From: Siphonodentalium dalli | Taxonomy: Eukaryota; Mollusca; Scaphopoda; Gadilida; Siphonodentaliidae | Assembly (NCBI GenBank): GCA_032622095.1 | Contig: CP136066.1 | Span: forward strand, 112,983,319 to 113,047,318 | DNA: 64,000 nt | Reading direction: 5' to 3' | In this document: positions 34,868 through 45,944 of the stretch, piece after piece | Position numbering within the stretch: the stretch's first letter is position 1 | How the letters are laid out: each line of letters opens with the position of its first letter | The notes under the pieces: model-generated | What the model was told of the DNA's origin: nothing | What the model saw: only the letters and a program-made list of their open reading frames with translations | Databases searched by the model: none | Made by a program: the position numbers and the translations under genes

Positions 34868-35621
34868 AACACCTAAACAAAACAAAAGTCCCCCCTAATA
34901 TATTCGGTAATACTTTACGAGATATTGAATGGATTTTGATGAAACTTTTCACAAATGATTGGTGGTACCAGAAAGATCAAGTGTGTTAAGCACTGTGTTG
35001 TTAGGTGAGCTATGGCAGAGTGAGCACGAATTGAATGGAAGAGGGGCACTTTTCAAAAGTTGCAAAAACACAGGTAGTGATCATAGTCATTTCGCTGTGC
35101 CTTGGTCCCCCACTTCCCACACGGGCTTAGAACATCCTTATCTGTTGGTACCTCAATGGCCTACATGGTGGGAAATATGGTTTACTGAAAAATAGATTCA
35201 AAGAGACTGCTTTCAATAACTCTGTTGCTCATGGCATGCAACTTATGAAAGGTGTCAATCCAAAGGAATGTGGTTAGACTGAATGGCCTGGGCATGCAGA
35301 GGGCATATTGTGTCCCGATGATGACACGCATGTTATCGTGGACTCAATGTCACTTTTGGACCACAATTACAACCATTAACAACTTGTGTGAAGAATGGAA
35401 CAATGCCCACTCTGCGTCAGTATTTTGCAACTTTTGAAAAGCACCCCTCTTCCAATCAATTCGCGCTCAATCGACCATAACACAACTCACAGGACGGTGC
35501 CTCGCACAGGTTGTGTCTCAGATACAACTAAATATTTGCGTAAAGTTTCGTGAAAATCGATCCAATATCTCATTAAATATTACCAAATATATTAGGGGGG
35601 GCTTTTTTTTTTTTAGGTGTT
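34868..35621 (+). mobile_element. Tc1-like element B with long inverted repeats, internally deleted
   Basis: Same family as element A. The TA at 34866-34867 and 35622-35623 flanks ends AACACCT...AGGTGTT. The ~240 bp inverted repeats share CCCCCCTAATATATT, GAGATATTG.AT.GATTTT, AATTGAATGGAAGAGGGG and CTTTTCAAAAGTTGCAAAA. The interior keeps only a sliver of transposase: TITTINNLCEEWNNAHS near 35368-35415, equivalent to the E-W-N-N-I-P block of Tc1 proteins. Element A keeps more of the interior, so the two arose by separate internal deletions. Confidence 0.85.
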
Positions 35622-35641
35622 TATTTTCCCGAGAGGTTTCA

Positions 35642-37724
35642 TTATTGTACATGTATCTTTAGTACGGTACGCAGTTTCTGGGCCAATTGGTAGTTAAACT
35701 TTCTTGGCAGAGCTGTCCGCGCAACACTGTCACCAGTCTCCCGTGTGCCTTTGAAGTCTATTTCATCGCATTTAAGTTCAACATTCCAGTGTGCCGGTGA
35801 GGTATGATCTACAGGTCCAGACAGTATATTTGATTTCTGCTTCCACTCCGGGTGTTTTACATAAAGAGATTCCAATACTTCTGCTCTCTGCAATCTTGTC
35901 TCTAGTGGCTGGATATCACAATACCTGTCATGTGCTTAAGTTCTCACACTCGAGAAGAGTTTTTCGACATGATCACTCCTCAGCTGATAATAGAGTGGTC
36001 TGTTAGGGAAATTCACTTTGAATTTTGCAGCTGTGAAGAACAAGTCTTTCACCGTAGACTGTATATCATGATACAGCACATTTGGTATAAGTTTGGCATC
36101 ATTTCTGTACAAGTAATACAGCATGTGTGAGAGAGCACTTGTCTCTATCCGGGCTTCTTGTATGGTAAAATTTGGTCGTGCGAACAGTGCCAATATTTCC
36201 GAACAAATATGCTTCAATGCCTTAAAGCTTGGTAACATATCTATCATTTCAGGACTGAATTTTTTGGTGTCCCATTGATCAAAATCGGAGAATATTTGTA
36301 GAAGCCGGACACCTGCGGGCACATTCTGCTTATCCTTTGGGTTAAGCAAATTCTGTATATCAGTTTGTCGGTAGCCAAGATTAGACAGCAAAGGAGCAAG
36401 AAGTGTTGAGTCGAAAGTCACATTTAAAATCCTGATACCACCAGAGATGAGATGATTTCTCAGTCTCTTCGTGAGGTGTTTTGGGTCGAAGTTTATGATG
36501 AGGTCCATCTTACCAACAGCAAAATCCATTAGATTGAGCTTTGACACGTCCTTTGTTCACTATTAAACACAACATCGCCTTTAGATGTGTGGCTCATACA
36601 TAGTCCAGCAATCTCATTTGTCGCAGAAATATATCTCAGTCTCTTTTCAATAGCTATTTCATCAACCTTCAATGACCACCCAGTTGGATATAGTGAATTG
36701 TTGTAACTTTCCTCATGTTGATTTCAAGTTGATACTTCATGTCAGAGACACATGTAGCTATCAACTTCATTTCATTGATTTTATATTCCTTTGCTAATAG
36801 CGATACGTATGTGAAAGACTAGGTAGCCCTGATGTTTGGTGGAGCACATGCATAAGTCGAGGTCCACCGATGAGAGGTACCATCCCAGCAATTTCGAAGT
36901 CACGAGCTGAATATCCTTTTGCAGAATAAAGACCCTTTATGGCTTTAGTCAGCTGAGAAAGAATATGTCCAATGATGCGTTGCTGTCTACTACGCAAACA
37001 GCAAGTAACTGCTTCAGACGAGGAATATCGCTATCTGCTAACAGTAATCAAGCTTTTTGTATAGCCCAAACTTCTCCTGCTTGTGAATTATCAGTCTAGA
37101 TGAAGCCATCCTCTGGAGCTTTTCTTTATTTATAGCTTCAGCTTTTGAATTCAGTTTTTCAGAGAGCTGACTGAAGTTCAAATGAATGTTATCGACATAC
37201 TTCAGTTCTTCTGCTGGTTGTTCACTTCGTTCCTTAATCGTTTTTAGCTTATTGTCATATCTCAACTTCGAACAGTCATCGCACGAATTATTCGCAGACG
37301 CACTCCCATTTGTGAGGATGAAATTCTTCTTTACACGTCGTTTTGCATATATGCAACAATTGAAAGGCACAAAATCATATTTTTCCGTGTTTGTGTGCTC
37401 CTGGAATGAATATCGACAATAGAACTTTTTTTCGGAATAAAGTTTAAGTCCTTCACAATGGAGCACTTTGGCTGGAGTTACCACAGGTATTTGTTCATCA
37501 ACTTCTTGTGTAGAATCAGTATATTCCTCACATTGAGTATCACCAATGTCATCTTCACACCTCTGTTGTTTTCTGGATGTTGGACCTGATTTAAAGAAAT
37601 CTGTCATCAACTTGCTCTGTGGTGAAGGTCTTTTTCGACAAGTGGAGACATGTCTATTCATATTAATAACATAGTCATTTCTAAAGTCTTTCTTGCAATG
37701 AGGGCAACATCTAGACAGCCATTT
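35642..37724 (-). pseudogene. P-element/THAP9-like transposase with N-terminal C2HC finger, decayed
   Basis: About 2.1 kb of minus-strand sequence is protein-like in successive frames without intron signals. Order: a C2HC finger CPHCKKDFRNDYVINMNRHV then STC (near 37716-37635); a Ser/Gln-rich linker and coiled-coil-like part; SGLPSLSHTYRY (near 36810); LKVDEIAIEKRLRYI with the first expected catalytic Asp (near 36680-36630); NFDPKHLTKRLRNHLISG (near 36490-36440); a region ending LRSDHVEKLFSSVRT (35940); then EVLESLYVKHPEW and DHTSPAHWNVELKCDEIDF. The D-x-P-H-L-x-K-x-x-R-N block resembles the RNase H-fold core of P-element/THAP9 transposases, but a THAP domain is replaced by the C2HC finger. 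Frameshifts near 37050, 36980, 36730, 36560 and a stop at 35936 show it is dead. The family call is by resemblance. Confidence 0.5.
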
Positions 37725-38329
37725 CTAGTTCATTGTTTACAGACAAAAAATATTTTCACTTTAAATTTCAGACAATCCCATGATTGTTTATATTTGTGTA
37801 ATTATATCCCCTGTTGCTGCTTGTTGGTTAATAAAAAGTAGTTATGCGTCTGTAATTATGATACGGAACATAGATCGGATAAGATCAGGATAAATGAGTA
37901 AAATAGTCGTTTGAAGGGGTGGGTCCCTATCCAAGAATCGGAAAAAATAGGGGGCGGTGGGTACCCAGAGGCCGGAAAAAAGCGCCTAGTGTCCGTAAAT
38001 TTTGTCCTGACCCCCCCCCCTCGGGCAAGGCGTTTATTTTCACCTTAGAAATAATATTCATAAATATTATTAGAACTTTGCCATATTGCTGGCGATGGAC
38101 TCAATTTCCTAATTGCAAATTGCGGTGCCATGTTATCATGCACTGAATACAAACTGGGCGAAAAAAAGTGGTTAATGAAAGATGGTTCACCTAATACTGT
38201 TTGTTCGTAGTCAGTATCGTCCGTTGGGCCGTGTCGTAGTCGAGTGATGTCCTGCTCGTCCATAGATGATCCTGAGATTATTTGTCCAGGAATAAATGTC
38301 ATAATGTGGGTGTGGAATCCGGCCTGACT
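37725..38329. other. No gene seen; G/C-rich low-complexity patch
   Basis: 37915-38035 contains AGGGGGCGGTGGGTACCC-like sequence and a run of nine or more C's. The 38045-38302 minus-strand frame has no recognised domain. Confidence 0.4.
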
Positions 38330-39720
38330 TCTGCAGTCAGTCCAATTTGTAGGATTCGCGCATTTCCGGACGTTATCTCACAGATGTGATGTGGCGAAAC
38401 ACCGCGAACTTTTGCGACTGCAGCAGCTGTTTCTCACACAAACAACGGAGTAGTTTATATTTTTCCTGCAGAGTAAGGGGTGTCCGTTTCAAATAACAGT
38501 CGGTCGTCTGAAACCGCGCATAAGGCGAGTCGTTGGTCGTCATCAAAGGATCGAACCATTGCCGTGAATCCAAAGTAAGCACAAACATTTTCAGAGAAGT
38601 TCCGAAATACATCTCTGGGACAAAGCGTTTCGCCGACTAAGTTTGTATATCGCCATTTACATGATCCAATATTGTCAGACTAACGAGAACTATGAATACT
38701 TAGCAATATCTCGCGCGAGTATCAATGCCTTAACAGTCCGTTGGTACAAGGTCATTCAAAAACCACAACAACTCATTCTAAAAAAAATCCTAAACCCTAT
38801 CTGGCATAACCCATATGACTACTCGAGCTCCTTTCTTATTCTTAACTTAGACTTATACCGTATTACCATTATCATTACTGATGTTCTATCTCTTCCAATC
38901 AACATTTTCAGCAACAACAACCTGCAATTTTATGAAACCCTTTCGAACGTGATGCGTTATTATTTCCTTTAAAAATGGAATCAAAAGACCCTGGGCTCTT
39001 ATGTCTCACTTACATATGTATTTAACATATACCATATTGGTGACTGAAAAATCAGTCATTGGGACACAGAATATTGACACTGTCCGAAACAGCGAAGATG
39101 CACCGGATAAATGGTGAGCTGCATCTCCTGTAATATGAAAAAAAACAGCGAACATAGAGCATCACCATACTTATCAGCCCCTCGAAGATGTAAGACGATG
39201 GGTTTCTCGGGTGTAGCAATCTTCAAAACTTCTCTGAGCACATCCTCCTGTGACCCGTGGGTTGATGTCCCTCCATTTGTTTCCGCAGACAACCGCATAT
39301 GTATTGCCACTTAAGATCTTCGGTCCTAAGCGTGCCGGAATCACAGAACATGGGCACCCCTCCGTGTGGTTTAATAGCCACTGCTCATGTGTGCCCTTTC
39401 GAAAGATTCCTTGAAAGCAGGGAATTTCTGTACGATCCGATCCTTAGGAAAGTGGCTATCTATGCAAGTCGGTACTTTTGATTCCACTCCATCCATCAAA
39501 GTCACATCTTCTCCCACCCAGTCCTCAAGATCACCATTATTCAGCGACAATTAATCTGTTGAAGCGGTTTTGGCTGGGTTAGGGTCACCAAAAATGTCGT
39601 TCGACAAAAAACTAGAGGATGCTTTTTCCGATTCCTGAATGAGATCAGCAGTCTCTTGATTTTCGACGTGGCCAACTTCCATAAGAACATCTTCTGAGAT
39701 ATGGTCCTCTAGCCACTAGC
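38330..39720 (-). pseudogene. TatD-like (TATDN2-type) nuclease pseudogene A
   Basis: TatD enzymes are metal-dependent DNases/exonucleases with a TIM-barrel fold. On the minus strand the landmarks come in order, in changing frames. CIDSHFPKDR at 39466-39437 is the D-S-H-F-H-x-D-R site with the second His now Pro. AIKPHGGVPMFCDS lies near 39370 and QYICGC near 39310. SQEDVLREVLKIATPEKPIV followed by LHLRG lies near 39240-39150 and YPVHLRCFGQ near 39085. After ~420 bp of AT-rich insertion or intron come YFGFTAMVRSFDDDQRLALC and LLFETDTPYS near 38590-38480, with the catalytic Asp kept. The G-E-I-G-x-D block is missing. Upstream, acidic coding-like sequence to about 39720 may be the N-terminal tail. 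The 38373-38612 open frame is a shadow. Confidence 0.7.
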
Positions 39721-40480
39721 CAGAACAGTCCAACCTCCTCTCCCCTATTGACGCTGGTTCGGATTCCGATAGCTGACCCTTATACAGACGAGCTAAACCA
39801 TGTCCAGCCTACTCTTCACTTCTCTTGTTAGCGGTTCGGATTACGAGAGTATGCCAGATCAGGTCCCACTTCTTCCTCCTCACCTTCTGCAATAAGTCCC
39901 TGCTCCACTTATCTCTTCCCATCGTATCTCTTGCTCCTTACCTCGACCCTGGTCGGTATAATCTGTTGATAAGTGAGCTACGTTGAGATGCCATGAATTT
40001 ATTTAGCAAGTGTACTAGCGTCCTCCAGTTACATGGGATTTAGAAGAAACGGTCCTTCGGGTTGAATAAAACCTTCATGCCGAAACTCACTACATAATAA
40101 TTTCATCAGTCGAAGATAAGCTTGACTAGTAGTAGAGCTTTCATGTGGAATCTGTCCATGACCATTTATCTCTTCCGCCACCTCTTGATACATAGAATCC
40201 GTAATTTCGACTGAGTCCAATCCTTCTGCCATGACAACAAGGTCCTCCAATCCTGAAAGATATGCAGAAAAAGAAAAGTCAATGTCCTCTGTTCGCTCCC
40301 ACAATTTCCGCGAGACATGCACACCCAGCCCGTGCCTCTTCAACGTCTGCGTCTGCACGCAACAGCCCTCTTTGCCGGCATTACGTCGAGTGAATAGTCT
40401 CTTAAGTTTGTCCCGAACTGGTTCCTGGACTTCCGATCATAAACTCCTTGAAACCCCAAGGAGGGAGAGGTTTGAAGCTG
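39721..40480 (-). pseudogene. Unidentified coding remnant upstream of TatD pseudogene A
   Basis: The minus-strand frame 40029-40358 (109 codons) extends upstream in frame through EVQEPVRDKLKRLFTRRNAG. It has acidic, helix-prone composition (YLSGLEDLVVMAEGLDSVEI, VAEEINGHGQ). No domain is recognised. Its position between the PHD relic and the TatD relic on the same strand suggests one ancestral gene or element, but that is inference. Confidence 0.4.
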
Positions 40481-40483
40481 CAT

Positions 40484-40730
40484 TTCCATATCTACAACTA
40501 TCCGGCAGAGCCAGAACAGCTCGAGATCGGCCCTACAGACTGCTTGGTGACGGGAGGAGTGACTTCAGATGTCCTTTCTTCAACGGTTTTGCCCTATCTC
40601 CAACTTATCCGGCAGGGCCAGAACAGCTCGAGACAGGCCATACCGGCTGTTGAGTGATTTGAGGAGTAACTTCAGATTCAGGTGCCCCATCTCCAACTAA
40701 TTCGGCAGGGCCAGAACAGCTCGAGACAAG
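40484..40730. repeat. Three irregular copies of a ~38 bp motif
   Basis: ATCTCCAACTA.TCCGGCAG followed by GGCCAGAACAGCTCGAGA recurs near 40487, 40598 and 40690, spacing about 110 and 92 bp. Read on the minus strand, one frame gives the recurring VSSCSGPAELVGDG with EVTPQITQQ, so this may have been a protein-level repeat. Confidence 0.75.
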
Positions 40731-40796
40731 ACCCCTGGATCCCAGAACGGAAGTTGTACATGTAATTATAGCCCTTTTCCTGGTGACTCAGTATGA

Positions 40797-41358
40797 TCAT
40801 ACCGGATGGCTACCATTTCCCCCGGAGGTGGTGGTTCTGCTCTTATCTGGAGGTGTTGATTTTACCATTTTTTTCGTGCAGCATTTTGTCGTTGAGGTTT
40901 TGCAATAATCTCCCAAATGATCTGATATAAATTTCTGGTCAAAGTGGTAATGGGCATGATTGTAAGCTGCCTTTAACCACCCGGTATTTGTCTCACTCTT
41001 TGCAATATTCACTTGTCCTGCAAACAGGGCTTGCTGTTGTTTGCCAGTTATGATGTTGTCACAAATCAAATGCTGCTTGCTGTACCGGTACCAGGACATG
41101 ATTTTCATTCTGACCACGCAGAAATTCACCGAAAGGTGTAGCTTCGGATCACCAGGGTTGGCCGGGTGTTATAGGTTTGCTACTACATTTACTCGTGGGC
41201 TTGCATGAGCCCTTAGACTCTGCAACCCGTTGCTGGGAGAGACCGTACGGCGATCCTATGAGTTCTCCCTCGTAGTAGGCCTTCTTCGGCGGCACGTATC
41301 TCGTCCTGGATTCATATTGGGAAAGAACATACAAGGATAATAACGAACACATACACAT
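40797..41358 (-). pseudogene. Coding remnants following the PHD finger
   Basis: Two consecutive minus-strand frames: 41149-41358 (YVPPKKAYYEGELIGSPYGL) and 40797-41129 (MKIMSWYRYSKQHLICDNII, GWLKAAYNHAHYHFDQKFIS). They look protein-like but match no family I can name. They continue directly downstream of the PHD finger. Confidence 0.4.
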
Positions 41359-41361
41359 TAC

Positions 41362-41502
41362 TCGTCACACTCTGGACAGAAATATTTGTTAATTTTCTTG
41401 GCAGCTTTTTTTTCGTAACACATGAACACACGCCGCCCCCTGATACCATTCAAGACAGCCATCGCACTGTATCATAAATTCACTACCATATGGCTGTCGA
41501 CA
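41362..41502 (-). pseudogene. Decayed PHD finger
   Basis: The translation reads CRQPYGSEFMIQCDGCLEWY, QGAACVHVLRKK and, after a frameshift in an eight-A run, AAKKINKYFCPECDE then a stop. The spacing C...M-I-x-C-D-x-C-x-x-W-[YF]...C-V...C-P-x-C is that of PHD fingers, which usually read histone H3 tails. The zinc-binding His after W-Y/F is Gln here. PHD fingers also occur in ORF1 of some CR1-like retrotransposons, so a transposon origin is possible. Upstream the frame meets a stop after one codon, so it is an exon edge or a relic. Confidence 0.65.
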
Positions 41503-42347
41503 AATTCAATAGAGTGATTGTGCCGATCCCGACCAACTATCTGCAAGCAGCAGGGTCCGAATCCGCGAGGGTATTGCCCATTGGATGTCGATATTTAACA
41601 AGTCTGTTGTGCCTGATATGATCAAATGAATATGCATGTAAACGAAACCTTTATAAACGTATCTTGAACTTGCAATGGAAATTTACGACCGACCAAGACT
41701 GAGCCAATGCCATTAGTGACCACTTCACTGTGTCTTCGTGACACCCAAACACCAATAATCTGTGATTGGCGCATATGTCGCCCGTGTACTAAACACGCCT
41801 CACTCTGCTGCGCTTGGCACTCCATTCGATAATTATTAACCCGTGTCGGCAAGACAAGAGAGATGGATTGTTTATTCATCCATATCAATGAAGTTATGGA
41901 AGTATTTATAAGAAGAGAGATAATATATAATTAACTGATATCACCACAATGTTGTTTATTTCATTTACCCGATAGAAGCTCGTCATATAGGATACTTATT
42001 GATGCAGATTTTCGTTATCGACCAACTAGTATGGGGTATCAGAAACGATAATATAGGTGTGTATGACAACTGAGATCGTTTCAAACAAATGTTAAACAGA
42101 ACAATATACATAATTAACCGAATTATCAGGTATGATACACATATTTCCATCATATATATAAGTCAGAACATAAGATGAAAATAAAATTACACACTTCGCT
42201 TAAAAACGATACTCATCACATAGGCAGTATGGACAAGGAATATATCAGTATTCATGTTCTCGAAAAGATAAAAGTTTCAATTCCGAATATGTCAATCAGC
42301 GAATACCTTTTGTTTTGACTGAAGAATAAGAGTTAGTAATTAAAAAA
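41503..42347. other. No gene seen
   Basis: AT-rich sequence. The minus-strand frame 41622-41888 shows no recognisable motif. Confidence 0.4.
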
Positions 42348-42605
42348 ATGGATTTGTCCATGCTACTGTCAGCAATATGCACCAGAGTTCAGAAGAATCT
42401 GATGAAGTCTGCTAGTTGTTATGTTATGTACAGTTCAGATGATATATATACTGGTAATCACAATTCTACGTCAAGTGCGTGTCCTGTATCAGCGTCAAAT
42501 GGGTGTCCTATATCTACATCACACGTGTGTCCTTTTTCTGGATCAAGTGCGTGTCCTCTTCGCTGTTTACCTGACGATTACACTATATTATATTTAAAAA
42601 AATGA
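42348..42605 (+). CDS. Small hypothetical frame with an 8-residue repeat
   Basis: 85 codons from an ATG (context AAAAAATGG) to a TGA. The second half is four perfect-length 24 bp units at 42471-42566, reading SSACPVSA, SNGCPIST, SHVCPFSG and SSACPLRC, each with an invariant Cys-Pro. No signal peptide or membrane segment is clear. The minus strand is also open here, with a G-H-x-x-D repeat, and it directly follows the end of the TatD B pseudogene, so the coding strand is uncertain. It may simply be a minisatellite. Confidence 0.3.
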   Translation: MDLSMLLSAICTRVQKNLMKSASCYVMYSSDDIYTGNHNSTSSACPVSASNGCPISTSHVCPFSGSSACPLRCLPDDYTILYLKK

Positions 42606-42607
42606 AT

Positions 42608-42788
42608 CTAGTCGACGTGTATTTTGAATTGTGAGATAGCACACTTGTTTGGTTTGCTCTTATTAATGTTTCCGAGGATGGCTTCCACTTCGCCAACAAA
42701 TTTTGGCGTTGCTATTCTTTGTCCTCCAAAATATGGGCCATCAGTTTCTATAAGCAGTATATTTGTAGGTAAACAGCGAACAGCTTGT
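42608..42788 (-). pseudogene. TatD-like nuclease pseudogene B, C-terminal part
   Basis: The minus-strand frame reads VRCLPTNILLIETDGPYFGG, then TPKFVGEVEAILG and CAISQFKIHVD before a TAG. L-P-x-x-x-L-L-x-E-T-D-x-P-Y-F is the C-terminal metal-site signature of TatD enzymes, with the Asp intact. The rest of the domain lies 2.5 kb away at 45298-45890 on the same strand, separated by the LINE. Confidence 0.75.
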
Positions 42789-45297
42789 TAGTGTTTACCA
42801 ACAAACAGTGTTTACCTACATATTGTTAGTGTTTACCTCCTTGTTGATCCAAAAACCTTTTTCCAGTTAGTTAAACAGCAGAGGGCCACGGAGTCGGAAC
42901 ATATAACCGAACTTGTAACTGATGAAATTGTATATTCCACAACAGAAGAGATCCTTAGTGGCTGGAATAAATACTTTGCTCAGCTTGCAACCCCACAGCA
43001 AGACCCCACTTTCAACTCAACACATAATGAAATGGTGGACAATGACCTCCTCAGAATAACAACTGACTGCAGAAACCAGGAAATAACTACCAAACCCATC
43101 ACGAATAACTGAAATCTACGAGGCTGTCCGAAATCTCAACCCAAACAAGGCAAAGGACATATTTGGACTCGCGAGTGAGCATATAAAGAACTCACCACCA
43201 GTAGTATTCATCTACCTTGCACAAGTTTTTTAACATGTTTATTCAGAGAAGAGCTATCCCAGCAATCCTGAAAGAAGGCTTTCTGACTCCTGTCTACAAA
43301 ACAGGAGACCCACATCTTCCCACAAACTACAGAGGCATTACAGTCACCCCTCTCATTCTCAAGATCCTCGAGCATATCTTTAACACAAGACATAACCAAA
43401 TAATCTCATCAGATCAGTCACCGCTACAATCCGGCTTCACCAAAGGTACCTCCTGTATAAACTCAGCCCTGATTGTCATGGAATGTATCAACGAAGCTCA
43501 AATGGAAAAGAAACCACTAATAATAATCACTCTCGATGCACAGAAAGCCTTTGATGTCGTCGACCACAACATTCTCCTCAGAAAATTGTACCTCGATGGA
43601 ATTGATGGATCAGATTGGATATTACTACGTAATTTATACACTGATATGACATCCAGAGTCCGATGGCGAAATCAACTCTCCGACCTGTTTAACATAAATC
43701 AAGGAGTCCGCCAGGGCGGCATCCTCTCCACTGCACACTACAAAAGATTCAACAACCAATTCCTTCTAAGTCTTGAATCCAGGTTTAATGGCGCGATGAT
43801 CGGAAACATAAAAATTCCACACACAACATGTGCAGATGACATTGCATTAATGTCCCACTCTGTGATTGAAGCTCAGCACCAACTATCGACAGTAGAGGAC
43901 TTCTCAACCAATAACAGATATAAAATCAACGCTTCTAAGAGCAACTGCCTGGTCTATAACGCAAAACTCACAGAAAATCTCTTCATCTTTGGCCAAGAAA
44001 TTCCCCAGCCTCCGCAGACTAAACACCTCGGAATACTGAGAGACCTGAAGCGCAAACCAGACATCGACGGAAAGATTGCACTTGGACGTCGTACTGCTTA
44101 CTCACTAATGGGATCAGGATTCCATGGAAGAACTGGCGTCACCCAGACAGTCAAGGTTCAGCTATGGAAAACTTATGTAGTCCCGCGTAGAGTATACGGG
44201 TTGGAAGCAATGGAACTCGCCACAACACACTACAATAAACTTGACAGCTTCCAAGACAAAATCTTACGTCAGATACAGAACCTACCCAAGAGGACATCAT
44301 CAACAGCAGTTAAATTACTCCTAGGCATCCCACCTATTTCCACTATCATTCACAAGAATATGTTGAACCTATTTCTCCGGATCGCCAGCTCCCCAGAATC
44401 TATAGAGCATAAAATTGCCTGCAGACAGCTTACGTCTAGAATCCTAGAAGACAAGAGTTGGTTCTCAAACATCAGGAGGCTTCTTATAAAATATAATCTC
44501 GTCAGCATTTTCCATCATCGAACACCCCCAGCAAGGCTACCTGGCATTCACTCCTTGAAGAAGCGGTTAAGGAAAACATCTCCACACAATGGAAAAATGA
44601 CATTCCTACAAAGTCAACACTTAGATACCTTAACCCAGAAAGTCTCCATTGGAATTCCGTCCATAGTATCTACAAACATGTCAGACCAAGCATCTATGAT
44701 GCCAGAAGAGCAGAGGTGAAGGCAAAATTCCTACACTCTACAAGCAAACAAGGCTGTCTTCAACCAACATAAAGTAAATCCGACATGCCCTACCTGTAAC
44801 CTGGCGGCAGAAGACAGAGAACACGTCATTGCGACCTGCCCTATTTATGAAAAGGAGCGCTCCAAACTGCGGATCAGACTCTAATCAGTACTTCCCAAAA
44901 TCGATTCTCCACTACTTCTCCATAACCCGGCAAACCTTACACAACTGCTTCTAGACCACACCCACCCAGACATTCCTGATGACACTATCGACTGGGCAGA
45001 AGACACTCCCGTCCTGATTGAACTCTACTCAAGAGAGTATCTCTATCAGATCCACTCAAGAAGATTTGCGATTCTTAAGGTCAAAAGGAAAAGTGGCTTC
45101 CAAACTCTCGCAGTCCCCGCTGTGAGCTCAATGTGATATTCGACTATCTAACTCTATTATGTACAGGCAATTGTGAGGATTCTAGTAGGCCTATTATTCA
45201 AGGATAAAGACTTGTGGACTGCAAAGTCAAAATTCATCCATAACCGGAGTGCCTCGACAAATCAACGGGGGAACATATGAACAAGAAGAAGAAGAAG
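42789..45297 (+). pseudogene. Non-LTR retrotransposon (LINE) inserted in TatD pseudogene B
   Basis: The main frame 43217-44719 opens at a TTG. It contains LTPVYKTGDPHLPTNYRGIT, DAQKAFDVVDH, QGVRQGGILS and the catalytic CADD at 43829 (Cys where Y/F is usual). Upstream, FQLVKQQRA and EIYEAVRNLNPNKAKD lie in two other frames. Downstream, SIYDARRAEVKAKFL and the zinc-binding CPTCNLAAEDREHVIATC (44786 onward) are reached after frameshifts near 44530 and 44730. The element ends in (AAG)5 at 45283-45297. It is 5'-truncated (no endonuclease) and dead. The domain order fits CR1/jockey-group LINEs. Confidence 0.85.
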
Positions 45298-45890
45298 TGG
45301 TGAATAAATTCTGCTGCAAGTGAAGTGAAGTCAAAATTGTAGTTTGGAAATTTCGATGACCAATCCAAGAGGGTGTGTTTTCATTGAGTGCAACAGTGAA
45401 CATGGAATGGCTGTTGACTCCGGTAATTTCGCTCAATGATTTTGCGTGCTGTTGTGCTGACATAATCGCCATATCGATCTCCTCGCAGATGTAAAATGAG
45501 TGGTATTGTTGGTGGAGTCATCTTCACGATACGGCAGAATCAATATATTCTCTTGATCACGGAATGATGAACTGTATTATATATGGTCAATGCCAATTTC
45601 ACCCACAACAGCAAGCAGTGGATTTTTAATATATGTTTCTTAATTGATTAAATATATCAAATGAAACTGGCAGATGATTTTTGGATGGAATCCCACGGCC
45701 ACATTCCACCGACGGTCAGGGGGTAAACGTTTGGGATATGATATAGGTCAACAATGCAGCCGCACCCATATAACACGACATCGGACATTCCCTTCATATT
45801 TAGCTTCATGTATTTTATCCCAGTTTGATGTAGCCCGACTTTTAGTGATGACATGCATAATTCGGTCCACGTTGAAGTGGCTGTAAAAGG
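45298..45890 (-). pseudogene. TatD-like nuclease pseudogene B, N-terminal and central part
   Basis: In the minus-strand frames, PFYSHFNVDRI corresponds to D-S-H-F-H-x-D-R with two substitutions, WNVAVGFHPKI to the G-x-H-P site, and VVGEIGIDHI keeps the metal-binding Glu. After a frameshift come TIPLILHLRGDRYGD and PFHVHC. FTSLAAEFIHH then runs straight into the LINE tail. The gene's C-terminus resumes at 42788. The open frame at 45657-45944 is a shadow in the wrong register. Likely ancestral role: a TatD-family 3'-5' DNase or deoxyribonuclease relative. Stops after WVRLHC and in the following linker show decay independent of the insertion. Confidence 0.75.
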
Positions 45891-45944
45891 GGCATTCTCC
45901 TCTTCAATTGCCAAATCGGTTATACTGCCATCTTCTATTTCCAA

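Noticed and set aside
38373-38612. 79-codon minus-strand open frame
   Set aside because: The neighbouring frame gives YFGFTAMV and LLFETDTPY of TatD; this one is the wrong register.
38643-38972. 109-codon plus-strand frame with Ile/Leu/Tyr-rich composition
   Set aside because: Composition reflects AT richness and it lies in the gap of TatD pseudogene A. I considered mitochondrial DNA but saw no mitochondrial protein motif.
45657-45944. 95-codon minus-strand open frame
   Set aside because: Reading one base over gives clear TatD landmarks (HFNVDRI, AVGFHPK), so this frame is a shadow.
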